Source: an uncultured Gemmiger sp. (lineage in GTDB: Bacteria > Bacillota > Clostridia > Oscillospirales > Ruminococcaceae). From it: a stretch of 12,742 nucleotides of DNA. The translations under genes were made by a program, and so were the position numbers. A model generated the notes under the pieces. It ran no database searches. It saw only the letters and a list, made by a program, of their open reading frames with translations, and was not told the origin of the DNA. Where the stretch lies: assembly GCA_959018215.1 (NCBI GenBank), contig CAUEKL010000046.1, positions 1 to 12,742 of the forward strand, in the 5' to 3' direction. Positions 7,112 to 12,742 of the stretch are shown here, in pieces; the first letter of the stretch is position 1, and each line of letters opens with the position of its first letter.

Positions 7112-8023
7112 TTACTCCAGTTCGATGCGCGGGTCGATCAGCTTGTACACCAGGTCGGTGATCAGGTTGGCCGACACCATCAGGATGCCCAGGAACAGGG
7201 TGGTGGCCATGATCAGGGGGTAGTCGCTGTTGTTGATGCTGTTGACGAACTGGGTGCCCAGGCCGCCGATGGTGAAGATGCTCTCAACGACCATGGAGCC
7301 GGTGATGATGTAGGCGATCATGGGGCCTACGTAGGTGACAACGGGGATCAGCGCATTGCGCAGGGCATGCTTGAAGATGACCTTGACCTGAGGCACGCCT
7401 TTGGCCCGGGCGGTACGCACATAATCCTGGCCCAGGGCGTCCAGCATGCTGGTCTTGGTCAGACGGGTGATATAGGCCATGGGGTACAGGGACAGGGAAA
7501 CCACCGGCAGGAAGTAGTTGGGGTTTTCCGCGCTCCACACCGGGAAAATGTTCAGCTGCACGCAGAAGACCAGCAGCAGCAGGGTGGCCAGAACAAAGCT
7601 GGGCACACCGGTGAACAGGGTGGTGAAGAAGATGATGAGCCGGTCCGGCAGCTTGTTGCGGTTCAGGGCCGCAATGCTGCCCAGAACCAGGCCCAGGACC
7701 ACAGCCACCGCGGCGGCCTGCAGACCCAGCTGAGAGGAAACGCCGAAGCGGGTGATCAGGGTGGAGGTAATATCACGGCCGGTCTTCAGGGACACGCCCC
7801 AGTCACCGTGCAGGATATTGTTCATATACAGGATGTACTGTTCCCCCACCGGCTTATCCAGGTTGTAACGTGCTTCCAGCACGGCCTGGACCTGCGGACT
7901 GGGAGCCTTTTCCTTGTTGAAGGGGCCGCCGGGGATCGCGTTCATCGCGAAGAAGGTGATCAAGCTGATAATGATCACGGTCACGATCGCCAGCAACACA
8001 CGTTTTACGACATATCGGGTCAC
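7112..8023 (-). CDS. oppB: Oligopeptide ABC transporter permease OppB
   Basis: First gene of the operon and first permease subunit, 303 residues, normal length. It starts with the typical RYVVKRVLLAIVTVIIIS first helix (about 3-29), has the extracellular LHGDWGVSL motif (71-79), helices at about 100-120, 130-155, 170-186, 225-248 and 270-296, and the coupling loop YVRTARAKGVPQVKVIFKHA (201-220). The start is GTG at 8023; no ATG is in frame nearby, and GAGGAG lies 11 nt upstream. A competing ATG at about 8042 is out of frame. The gene follows a leader of about 210 nt that contains a terminator-like hairpin. Confidence 0.93.
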   Translation of the reverse strand: MTRYVVKRVLLAIVTVIIISLITFFAMNAIPGGPFNKEKAPSPQVQAVLEARYNLDKPVGEQYILYMNNILHGDWGVSLKTGRDITSTLITRFGVSSQLGLQAAAVAVVLGLVLGSIAALNRNKLPDRLIIFFTTLFTGVPSFVLATLLLLVFCVQLNIFPVWSAENPNYFLPVVSLSLYPMAYITRLTKTSMLDALGQDYVRTARAKGVPQVKVIFKHALRNALIPVVTYVGPMIAYIITGSMVVESIFTIGGLGTQFVNSINNSDYPLIMATTLFLGILMVSANLITDLVYKLIDPRIELE

Positions 8024-8050
8024 GTTCGTTCACTCTCCTCATTAAATACG

Positions 8051-8103
8051 GGGTCCTGCAGGACCCGCGCTGGCCGCGTGTTTTGAACGGGCCGCCGCCC
8101 GTT
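8051..8103 (-). promoter_or_regulatory. Two hairpins in the GC-rich opp leader
   Basis: A perfect 16-nt palindrome, GGGTCCTGCAGGACCC, occupies 8051-8066, about 10 nt before the oppB ribosome binding site. A second hairpin, AACGGGC/GCCCGTT with a 4-nt loop, occupies 8086-8103. Neither is followed by a U-tract. Placed so near the oppB start, they could affect translation or mRNA stability. The remaining leader sequence (8104-8180) is GC-rich, with no promoter or reading frame I can support. Confidence 0.45.
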
Positions 8104-8180
8104 TTCCCCGCCTGTCCCCCGTTGCGGTGCGGTGCCGGGTCCGGAACACGTTTGTGTGCCTTTGGCGGACACCCCACCAC

Positions 8181-8220
8181 AAAAAAAAGGAACGACAGCG
8201 TTTGATCAAACGCCATCGTT
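8181..8220 (-). terminator. Terminator-like hairpin between the opp promoter and oppB (possible attenuator)
   Basis: On the minus strand a 13-14-bp stem (8207-8220 with 8191-8204, two G-U pairs, GATC-type loop) is followed by CC and eight T residues (8181-8188 on the plus strand are A). It begins only about 15 nt downstream of the predicted opp transcription start and about 160 nt before oppB. It could be an attenuator of the opp operon, the end of a short RNA of about 55 nt, or a back-up terminator for read-through from the hydrogenase unit. Confidence 0.75.
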
Positions 8221-8240
8221 TGAGCAAAGGAATCCTCAAT

Positions 8241-8269
8241 AAAATATCACAAAATTGTAACGTTGTCAA
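8241..8269 (-). promoter_or_regulatory. oppB: Promoter upstream of the opp operon
   Basis: On the minus strand a perfect -35 TTGACA (8264-8269) is followed after exactly 17 nt by TATTTT (8241-8246). The start is predicted near 8235. It lies between the hydrogenase terminator and the second terminator-like hairpin. Confidence 0.8.
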
Positions 8270-8304
8270 CTTGTCCGCCGGACAGAAAAGACCCTCCAAA
8301 TGTG

Positions 8305-8338
8305 AAAATTTGCCCGGCACCTGCCGGTACCGGGCAAA
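8305..8338 (-). terminator. Intrinsic terminator of the hydrogenase operon
   Basis: A 13-bp stem (TTTGCCCGGCACC at 8309-8321 with 8326-8338, one G-U pair) with a 4-nt loop is followed on the minus strand by a T-run (A at 8305-8308 on the plus strand). It lies 48 nt after the hydrogenase stop codon. It could work weakly in the other direction too, where seven A/T bases follow the stem. Confidence 0.85.
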
Positions 8339-8385
8339 AAAAGCTGATTTTTTTCTTTGCGCAAAGCGCTTTTCAGGAAGTATTT

Positions 8386-10152
8386 TTATTCACTTTTTTC
8401 ATCCTGACCGGGCATATTCCAACCAAAGTGGTCGGTGTGCAGCCAGGCTTCGGCTGTCTCGCTGCCGGGGGCGCCCAGGGCTTCCCGGTACAGGGCCTGG
8501 ATGGCCGGATTTTCGTGGGAGAAGCGCAGGGCGCTGCCCTTGTCGATGCTGTACAGCACCTGTCCGCGGGTGTGAGCCAGCTCCTCGTCGTCAGGGCTGT
8601 GGGGCTGTCCCCCGCCGCCGGCACATCCGCCGGGACAGGCCATGACCTCCACAAAATCGTAGTGTACACGGCCGGCGCGCACCGCCTCGATGAGGCGGCG
8701 GGTGTTGGCCAGCCCGCTGACCACCGCCGTCTTGACGCAGGCACCGCCCAGGTCAAATTCCGCCTCGGTCCAGCCGGGGGTGCCGTCGGCAGTCCCCCGC
8801 ACAGCCCGGAAGGCCTCCGGCGGCGGGTTCTGGTTGTTGACCAGATAGTAGGCGCTGCGCAAGGCGGCTTCCATGACGCCGCCCGTGGCCCCGAAGATGA
8901 CCCCGGCCCCGCTGTAGGGACCCAGAATGGAGTCGAAGGCTTCCTCTGCCATCCGTTCGGGATGCAGGTGCTCGGCACGGATCATCCGCACCAGTTCCCG
9001 GGTGGTCAGGGCCAGGTCCACATCCCGGCCCGCCTCGGTTTCCATGGTGGGCAGGGCGCACTCCGCCTTTTTGGCCACACAGGGCATGATGGACACGCTG
9101 TAGATCTGATCCGGGCGCACCCCGATCTTGCGGGACAGATAGTTCCTGACCACAGCGCCGAACATCTGCTGAGGGCTCTTGGCGGTGGACAGCCGGGCGG
9201 TCATGTCCGGGTAATGGCCTTTGAGGTACCGCACCCAGCCGGGGCAGCAGCTGGTGAACATGGGCAGGAACTGGGTGTCCCCTGCCTGGAAGCGATGGAG
9301 AAACTCGGTGCCTTCCTCCATGATGGTCAGGTCGGCGGAGAAGGAGGTGTCGAACACATAGTCAAAGCCCAGTGCCCGCAGCACCGCCGCCATCCGGTTG
9401 ACGGTGGCCTTTTCCGGGGGCAGGCCCAGGCTCTCTCCCCAGGCGGCGCGCACTGCCGGGGCGATCTGCACCACCGTGACCAGGTTGGGGTCGGCCAGGG
9501 CGGTGAAGGCCTTTTCGGTGTCGCTGCGTTCCCGCAGGGCGCCGGTGGGGCAATGGGTGATGCACTGGCCGCAGAGCACGCAGTCGGACTCCTTAATGCG
9601 GCGGTTATGGCTCACATCCACCCGGGTGCGGCTGCCGGTGCCGGACAGGTCCCAGACATTGACCCCCTGGACCTTATCGCACACCTGGATGCAGCGCATG
9701 CATTTGATGCACTTGTTGGTGTCCCGGTAGAGGGGGAAATCCTTGGGCCACTGGGCCCGGGCGCCGGTGACCAGATCCCGGGGATAGGGGTTTTCCAGGA
9801 TGCCCAGGTCGTTGGCGATGTTCTGCAGATGGCAGTTGCCGCTGCGCAGGCAGGTGGCACAGTGACAGTCGTGCTGGGACAGGATGAGCTCCACGTTGAT
9901 CTTGCGGGTCCGGCGCACCCGGGGGGTATTGGTGCGGATGACCATACCCTCGAACACGGGATTGTTGCAGCTGGGCACCAGGTTGCGCTCCCCTTCGATC
10001 TCCACACAGCAGACCCGGCAGGCGCCGATCTCGTTGAGGTGCTTGAGATAGCACAGATGAGGAATGTCCACCCCGGCGGCCTTGGCGGCTTCCAGGATGG
10101 TGGTATGCTCGGGCACGGCGACGGCCCGGCCGTTGACAGTTACGTTTACCAT
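8386..10152 (-). CDS. hydA: [FeFe]-hydrogenase, group A, CpI-like domain layout
   Basis: Cytoplasmic enzyme for 2 H+ + 2 e- = H2, 588 residues. In order: plant-type [2Fe-2S] domain (C34, C45, C48, C62); His-ligated [4Fe-4S] motif (H94, C98, C101, C107); two [4Fe-4S] ferredoxin motifs (C147/C150/C153 with C200, and C190/C193/C196 with C157); then the H-cluster domain with L1 TSCCPGW (C301 proton-relay position, C302 ligand), L2 MPCVAKKAE (C356), L3 EVMACPGGCAGGGGQP (C504, C508), and a C-terminal small-subunit-like tail (LYSIDKGSALRFSHENP). The cysteine numbering of the accessory clusters nearly coincides with Clostridium pasteurianum CpI. The ATG at 10200 is in frame, but the one at 10152 has GGAGG before it and starts exactly at the ferredoxin domain; it overlaps the upstream gene by 7 nt, so the two are translationally coupled. 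Maturation genes (hydE, hydF, hydG) are not in the window. Confidence 0.96.
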   Translation of the reverse strand: MVNVTVNGRAVAVPEHTTILEAAKAAGVDIPHLCYLKHLNEIGACRVCCVEIEGERNLVPSCNNPVFEGMVIRTNTPRVRRTRKINVELILSQHDCHCATCLRSGNCHLQNIANDLGILENPYPRDLVTGARAQWPKDFPLYRDTNKCIKCMRCIQVCDKVQGVNVWDLSGTGSRTRVDVSHNRRIKESDCVLCGQCITHCPTGALRERSDTEKAFTALADPNLVTVVQIAPAVRAAWGESLGLPPEKATVNRMAAVLRALGFDYVFDTSFSADLTIMEEGTEFLHRFQAGDTQFLPMFTSCCPGWVRYLKGHYPDMTARLSTAKSPQQMFGAVVRNYLSRKIGVRPDQIYSVSIMPCVAKKAECALPTMETEAGRDVDLALTTRELVRMIRAEHLHPERMAEEAFDSILGPYSGAGVIFGATGGVMEAALRSAYYLVNNQNPPPEAFRAVRGTADGTPGWTEAEFDLGGACVKTAVVSGLANTRRLIEAVRAGRVHYDFVEVMACPGGCAGGGGQPHSPDDEELAHTRGQVLYSIDKGSALRFSHENPAIQALYREALGAPGSETAEAWLHTDHFGWNMPGQDEKSE

Positions 10153-11981
10153 TGGGTCGTCCTCCCTCCCTTGAAGATGCCGTAGCCGAAGTGGTCGCAC
10201 CGCAGGCAGCGGCTTGCTTCCTGCATGGCTTCCTCCTCGGTCATGCCGCAGGTGGCCAGGGCAAAGTCGGTCCTGGATTCCAGCGGATTGCGGGCTTTGA
10301 GCTGAATACGGCCGCAGGGCGGCGTGTTGGACAGCCGGGCCGGGGGGATCTCCACATCACAGCGGATGGTGTGGGAATACCCCAGGAAGCTGTCGATGTT
10401 GGCGGCGCCCACCTTGCCCGCCGCCACCGCCCGGATGACGGTGGCGGGACCGGTGACCGCATCGCCCCCGGCAAAGACGTTGGGGGTGCCGGGCACATAG
10501 CCGGACAGGTCGGCTTTGAGAGCACCCCGGCTGGTGCCGATGCCGCCTTTTTCAAAGTTGTCGGATTCGATACGCTGGCCGATGGCGATGATGAGGTAAT
10601 CACAGGGGATACGGAACTCCCGCTCGGCAGCATCCCGGGGACCGGGGCGGCCGTCCCGGCCGTAGCCCCCGATGATCTGGGGCTTGGTCCACAAAGCCGC
10701 CACCCTGCCCTTCTCGTCGGCCTCGATGCGGTGGGGCGCCTGCAGGGGCAGGATCTGGCAGCCTTCGGCCTGGGCATCGGCGATCTCCTCCGGCAGGGCG
10801 GTCATATCGTCCAGACGGCGGCGGTAAACGCAGGTCACGCTTTCGGCACCCAGACGGATGGCGGTGCGGGTGGCGTCCATGCTCACGTTGCCGCCGCCGA
10901 TGACCACCACCCGCTTGCCGGTGAAGTCCAGGGGATGGCCTTCACCGCAGTTCCGCAGGAACTCCACGGCGGAAAGGACGTTTTCACTGTCCTCCCCGGG
11001 CAGACCCAGTTTCTTGTCGGCGTGGGCGCCGATGGCCACATACAGGGCGTCGTAGTCCCGGCGCAGCTGTTCCACCTGGATGTCGGTGCCGATGCAGACG
11101 CCGGTCTTGACCTCCACCCCGGTCTTGAGAATGTAATCAATGTCTTTCTGCAGCACCTCCGGGGGCAGGCGATAGTCCGGGATGCCGTAGCGCAGCATAC
11201 CGCCCAGGCGGTCCCGCTGTTCAAAGACGGTGACGCTGTGGCCCATGAGCCGCAGATAATAAGCGGCCGTCAGCCCGCTGGGGCCGCCGCCCACCACCGC
11301 GATGCGCTTGCCGGTGGCTTCGGCAGGGACCGGCGGGGTCTCGTCCCCGCAATGGTCCACCGCATACCGCTTGATGCCGCAGATGTTGATGGCATCATCC
11401 ACCAGACGGCGGCGGCACTGCTTTTCGCAGGGATGCTCACACACATAGGCGCAGGAATACGGGAAGGGATTGTCCTTGCGGATGAGGTCCACCGCATCCT
11501 GGAAGCGGCCTTCCCGCACCAGGGCGATATATCCGGGGATATCCACATGGGCCGGGCAGACGGTCACGCAGGGCACCGGCTGCTTGAGGGAACAGATGCA
11601 GCGGCCTTCTTTGGCGTGGAGCTCGTAATCCTCCCTAAAGCCCCGCACTCCTTCCAGCACCATGGCGGCGGCCTCGTAGCCGATGGCGCAGTCGGCGGAA
11701 TCCGCAATGGCGGCCGCGGTGGATTCGATGAGATCAATGGTACCTTCGGGAGCGGTCTGGTCCAGCACACTCTCGATGAGGGTTTCCAGCTGGGAAAGAC
11801 CGATGCGGCATGGTACACACTTGCCGCAGGTCTGGGCATGGCACAGACGCAGGAAGTTCAGGGCCAGGTCCACCGGGCAGAGTCCCGGCGGGTTGGCGGC
11901 CACACGGTGCCCCATATCCCGGCAGAGGTCCTGTACCACCTGCTGGGCGCGGTCCGGGGTCTCGATAGACAATCTTCGCAT
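10146..11981 (-). CDS. GltD-like FAD/NAD(P) iron-sulfur oxidoreductase with N-terminal NuoF-type cluster domain (hydrogenase partner)
   Basis: 611-residue flavoprotein expected to pass electrons between NAD(P)H and the hydrogenase. Residues 1-115 resemble the C-terminal [4Fe-4S] domain of NuoF/HydB: TCGKCVPCRIG (C52, C55, C58) and a later C98 in DCAIGYEAA. The FMN/NADH part of NuoF is absent. Next comes a GltD/dihydropyrimidine-dehydrogenase-type cysteine-rich domain (about 125-210; C128, C130, C138, C142, C177, C181, C185, C189). The FAD site is VVGGGPSGLTAAYYL (229-243), the NAD(P) site VVVIGGGNVSMDATR (358-372) with YRRR following, and the second FAD motif VFAGGDAV (502-509). The C-terminus adds RCLRCD (C592, C595). 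The start has GGAGG 10 nt before the ATG. First gene of the unit, 7-nt overlap with hydA. NADP versus NAD preference is unproven; the YRRR after the second Rossmann motif suggests NADPH, as in GltD. Confidence 0.9.
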   Translation of the reverse strand: MRRLSIETPDRAQQVVQDLCRDMGHRVAANPPGLCPVDLALNFLRLCHAQTCGKCVPCRIGLSQLETLIESVLDQTAPEGTIDLIESTAAAIADSADCAIGYEAAAMVLEGVRGFREDYELHAKEGRCICSLKQPVPCVTVCPAHVDIPGYIALVREGRFQDAVDLIRKDNPFPYSCAYVCEHPCEKQCRRRLVDDAINICGIKRYAVDHCGDETPPVPAEATGKRIAVVGGGPSGLTAAYYLRLMGHSVTVFEQRDRLGGMLRYGIPDYRLPPEVLQKDIDYILKTGVEVKTGVCIGTDIQVEQLRRDYDALYVAIGAHADKKLGLPGEDSENVLSAVEFLRNCGEGHPLDFTGKRVVVIGGGNVSMDATRTAIRLGAESVTCVYRRRLDDMTALPEEIADAQAEGCQILPLQAPHRIEADEKGRVAALWTKPQIIGGYGRDGRPGPRDAAEREFRIPCDYLIIAIGQRIESDNFEKGGIGTSRGALKADLSGYVPGTPNVFAGGDAVTGPATVIRAVAAGKVGAANIDSFLGYSHTIRCDVEIPPARLSNTPPCGRIQLKARNPLESRTDFALATCGMTEEEAMQEASRCLRCDHFGYGIFKGGRTTQW

Positions 11982-12003
11982 ACAACAAAATCCTCCGTTA
12001 CAA

Positions 12004-12061
12004 TGCCGGTGATTCTATCTTCCGGCACCTGGATCAGAAAGGCGGCCCAGCCATGGCCGCC
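12004..12061 (-). promoter_or_regulatory. Two leader hairpins upstream of the hydrogenase operon
   Basis: Within the roughly 88-nt leader on the minus strand are two hairpins: GGCGGCC/GGCCGCC with a 7-nt loop (12041-12061), followed by only three T residues, and TGCCGG/CCGGCA with a 12-nt loop (12004-12027). The second ends about 13 nt before the ribosome binding site. Neither matches a riboswitch family that I recognise. Confidence 0.4.
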
Positions 12062-12075
12062 GTCACACTGTTTCC

Positions 12076-12104
12076 AGTATAGGGGATTTGCGCAAAAAGT
12101 TCAA
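12076..12104 (-). promoter_or_regulatory. Promoter of the flavoprotein-hydrogenase operon
   Basis: On the minus strand, TTGAAC (12099-12104) is followed after 17 nt by TATACT (12076-12081). The start is predicted near 12069. The -35 box coincides with one of three spaced GTTCA elements (plus-strand reading). Confidence 0.75.
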
Positions 12105-12150
12105 TAAATTTTTAACATGTTCATAATTATTTTGCAATGTGTTCAAAACA
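12099..12150. repeat. AT-rich spaced GTTCA repeats and operator-like palindrome over the hydrogenase promoter
   Basis: On the plus strand, GTTCAATAAA (12099), GTTCATAATT (12119) and GTTCAAAACA (12141) start 20 and 22 bp apart, close to two helical turns. Between them, TTAACATGTTCA (12112-12123) is a 12-bp palindrome with one mismatched pair. The segment 12101-12118 also resembles a Rex operator (TTGTTAA-N4-TTAACAA): one half matches at 6 of 7 positions, the other at 4 of 7. This is a candidate regulator-binding region, unproven. Confidence 0.4.
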
Positions 12151-12172
12151 AATGCTCCTGCCAAGCAGGGCC

Positions 12173-12227
12173 AAAAAAAGCACAAGGCGGTCGCCCCGCC
12201 GCGCCATACGCCGCAGGGTGCCGCCTT
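12173..12227 (-). terminator. Probable terminator of the small membrane protein gene
   Basis: On the minus strand AAGGCGG (12221-12227) pairs with CCGCCTT (12184-12190) around a long, GC-rich, partly self-pairing loop; GTGC and seven T residues follow (A at 12173-12179 on the plus strand). It is 28 nt after the stop codon. A small second hairpin, CCTGC-CAA-GCAGG at 12157-12169, follows and may help. Confidence 0.65.
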
Positions 12228-12254
12228 TCTTATTATAATAGGAATTCGTTTTGG

Positions 12255-12524
12255 TTATGCTTCCGGTTCCGCCGCCGGTTCTTCCGCTTCCGAAAGTTCT
12301 TCCTCCCGCCGGGTCTGCACAACCACATGGGCGAATTTGTTCATCAGCGGCAGATAGGTGGTCAGGAACACCACCACCGCCCCAAAGGCAAACTGCCGCC
12401 GACGGCTGCGGGGCACCGCCAGGCCGATGAGCACCCCTATGGCACACAGGCAGAACTTGATCAGGGCCAGATCTTTCCAGCTGCTTTGTTTGAGATACCG
12501 GTCCGCATAGGTAAACAGTTTCAT
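12255..12524 (-). CDS. Small two-helix membrane protein, uncharacterised
   Basis: 89-residue protein with a conserved-looking amphipathic start (MKLFTYADRYLKQSSWKDLALIKF, where WKDLALIKFCL runs into helix 1). There are two predicted membrane helices, at about residues 19-37 and 46-64, joined by a short basic loop PRSRRRQ. A charged Glu-rich tail (EEELSEAEEPAAEPEA) completes it. From memory, similar small Clostridia proteins with the WKDLALxKxC start are often labelled 'permease of phosphate ABC transporter', but nothing here (size, helix number, no ABC partner) supports transport, so I assign no function. The ATG at 12524 is chosen over an in-frame ATG at 12581 because GGGAGG lies 9 nt before it and the protein starts with the conserved-looking segment. 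It is a single-gene unit between terminators. Confidence 0.8.
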   Translation of the reverse strand: MKLFTYADRYLKQSSWKDLALIKFCLCAIGVLIGLAVPRSRRRQFAFGAVVVFLTTYLPLMNKFAHVVVQTRREEELSEAEEPAAEPEA

Positions 12525-12596
12525 GACAGTGACCTCCCTGCGCGGCGTACGCGCCTGTTTTCCCTGTCCTGTTCCGGGCAAGGTTTTTTCAATTTC

Positions 12597-12625
12597 AGTG
12601 TAGCACAGGCAGGGCTCTCCCGCAA
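12597..12625 (-). promoter_or_regulatory. Possible promoter of the small membrane protein gene
   Basis: On the minus strand, TTGCGG (12620-12625) is followed after 17 nt by TACACT (12597-12602), preceded by TG one base upstream (extended -10). The hexamers are only moderate. The start near 12590 would leave a leader of about 65 nt. Apart from this and the terminator at 12686-12716, the stretch 12525-12742 shows no gene I can support. Confidence 0.45.
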
Positions 12626-12685
12626 TGCCATCTCCGCCGGAACCAACCGAAAGCGTAGATTGAACCTTTTCCGGATGATCACAAC

Positions 12686-12716
12686 AGAAAAAGGTTTCCC
12701 ATTTCTGGGAAACCTT
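12686..12716 (-). terminator. Terminator of a gene beyond the right edge
   Basis: A perfect 11-bp stem (12691-12701 with 12706-12716) and a 4-nt loop are followed on the minus strand by a T-run (A at 12688-12692). It implies a minus-strand gene to the right whose 3' end is outside or just at the window edge. Confidence 0.85.
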
Positions 12717-12742
12717 GGTGCGCCGGAAGGGGCCCCTCTGCC

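Noticed and set aside
8042..8320. Minus-strand open frames in the opp leader (8042-8320 and 7854-8216) as possible small or leader peptides.
   Set aside because: They run through the promoter and terminator-like hairpin, have no good ribosome binding site, and show no membrane, signal or domain pattern.
8357..8370. Palindromic CTTTGCGCAAAG near the end of the hydrogenase operon as a further terminator or operator.
   Set aside because: As RNA the loop would be too small, no T-run follows in the right place, and the strong hairpin at 8305-8338 already explains termination.
1553..12107. Very long plus-strand open frames opposite oppA, oppC/oppB, hydA and the flavoprotein (for example 1553-3748, 5807-8086, 8263-10185, 10152-12107).
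   Set aside because: They mirror genes with unmistakable domains on the minus strand, have His/Gly/Val/Gln-rich translations without recognisable motifs, and lack plausible ribosome binding sites. Avoidance of TTA, CTA and TCA codons in a GC-rich genome leaves such antisense frames open.
9362..12110. Electron-bifurcating trimeric hydrogenase (HydABC) as the identity of the locus.
   Set aside because: There is no NuoE/HydC-like gene and no FMN-binding NuoF domain; only the NuoF C-terminal cluster module is present, fused to a GltD-like flavoprotein.
12139..12447. Small frames on both strands around the terminator downstream of the small membrane protein (12139-12357 plus, 12127-12447 minus).
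   Set aside because: They overlap the terminator or the membrane protein gene in another frame and have biased translations typical of shadow frames.

Overview
The window is about 12.7 kb of fairly GC-rich DNA whose genes carry strong AGGAGG-type ribosome binding sites, U-tract intrinsic terminators and sigma-A-like promoters. With an [FeFe]-hydrogenase, a five-gene oligopeptide ABC transporter and a lipobox-type binding protein, this points to an anaerobic, fermentative Gram-positive of the Clostridia. A GC-rich gut lineage of the Oscillospiraceae (Faecalibacterium/Subdoligranulum/Gemmiger-like) is my best guess. That is inference from gene content and style, since no rRNA or other marker is present. 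I see no mobile element, tRNA, rRNA, CRISPR array or prophage.

Layout, left to right. (1) 1-729, minus strand: the N-terminal two thirds of a branched-chain amino acid aminotransferase that runs off the left edge. It is divergent from (2) 946-1599, plus strand: a HAD-family phosphatase or phosphomutase-like hydrolase. The gap between them holds a promoter for each. (3) 1613-1698: back-to-back terminators separate the HAD gene from the convergent peptide transporter operon. (4) 1733-8023, minus strand: the operon oppB-oppC-oppD-oppF-oppA, read right to left. B, C, D and F are tightly packed (1-15 nt gaps). oppA sits behind a 271-nt gap with its own promoter, an inverted repeat over the -35 box and a stable leader hairpin. 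(5) 8024-8385: a regulatory gap with the hydrogenase terminator, a near-consensus opp promoter, a second terminator-like hairpin directly behind that promoter, and a GC-rich leader with two more hairpins. (6) 8386-11981, minus strand: a two-gene unit encoding a GltD-like FAD/NAD(P) iron-sulfur flavoprotein with a NuoF-type cluster domain at its N-terminus, followed with a 7-nt overlap by a CpI-like [FeFe]-hydrogenase. (7) 12255-12524, minus strand: a small two-helix membrane protein, bracketed by terminators.

Working together: the peptide transporter brings in oligopeptides, the aminotransferase handles branched-chain amino acids, and the hydrogenase/flavoprotein pair is expected to move electrons between NAD(P)H, possibly ferredoxin, and protons/H2. 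This fits an amino-acid- and sugar-fermenting gut anaerobe. Only the operons imply physical coupling; the link between modules is physiological inference.

Most of the window is ordinary core and accessory metabolism. I found no clear undescribed multi-gene system. The parts that deserve a second look are the opp leader (promoter followed at once by a terminator), the separately controlled and structured oppA leader, the two-subunit hydrogenase arrangement, and the repeat-rich hydrogenase promoter.
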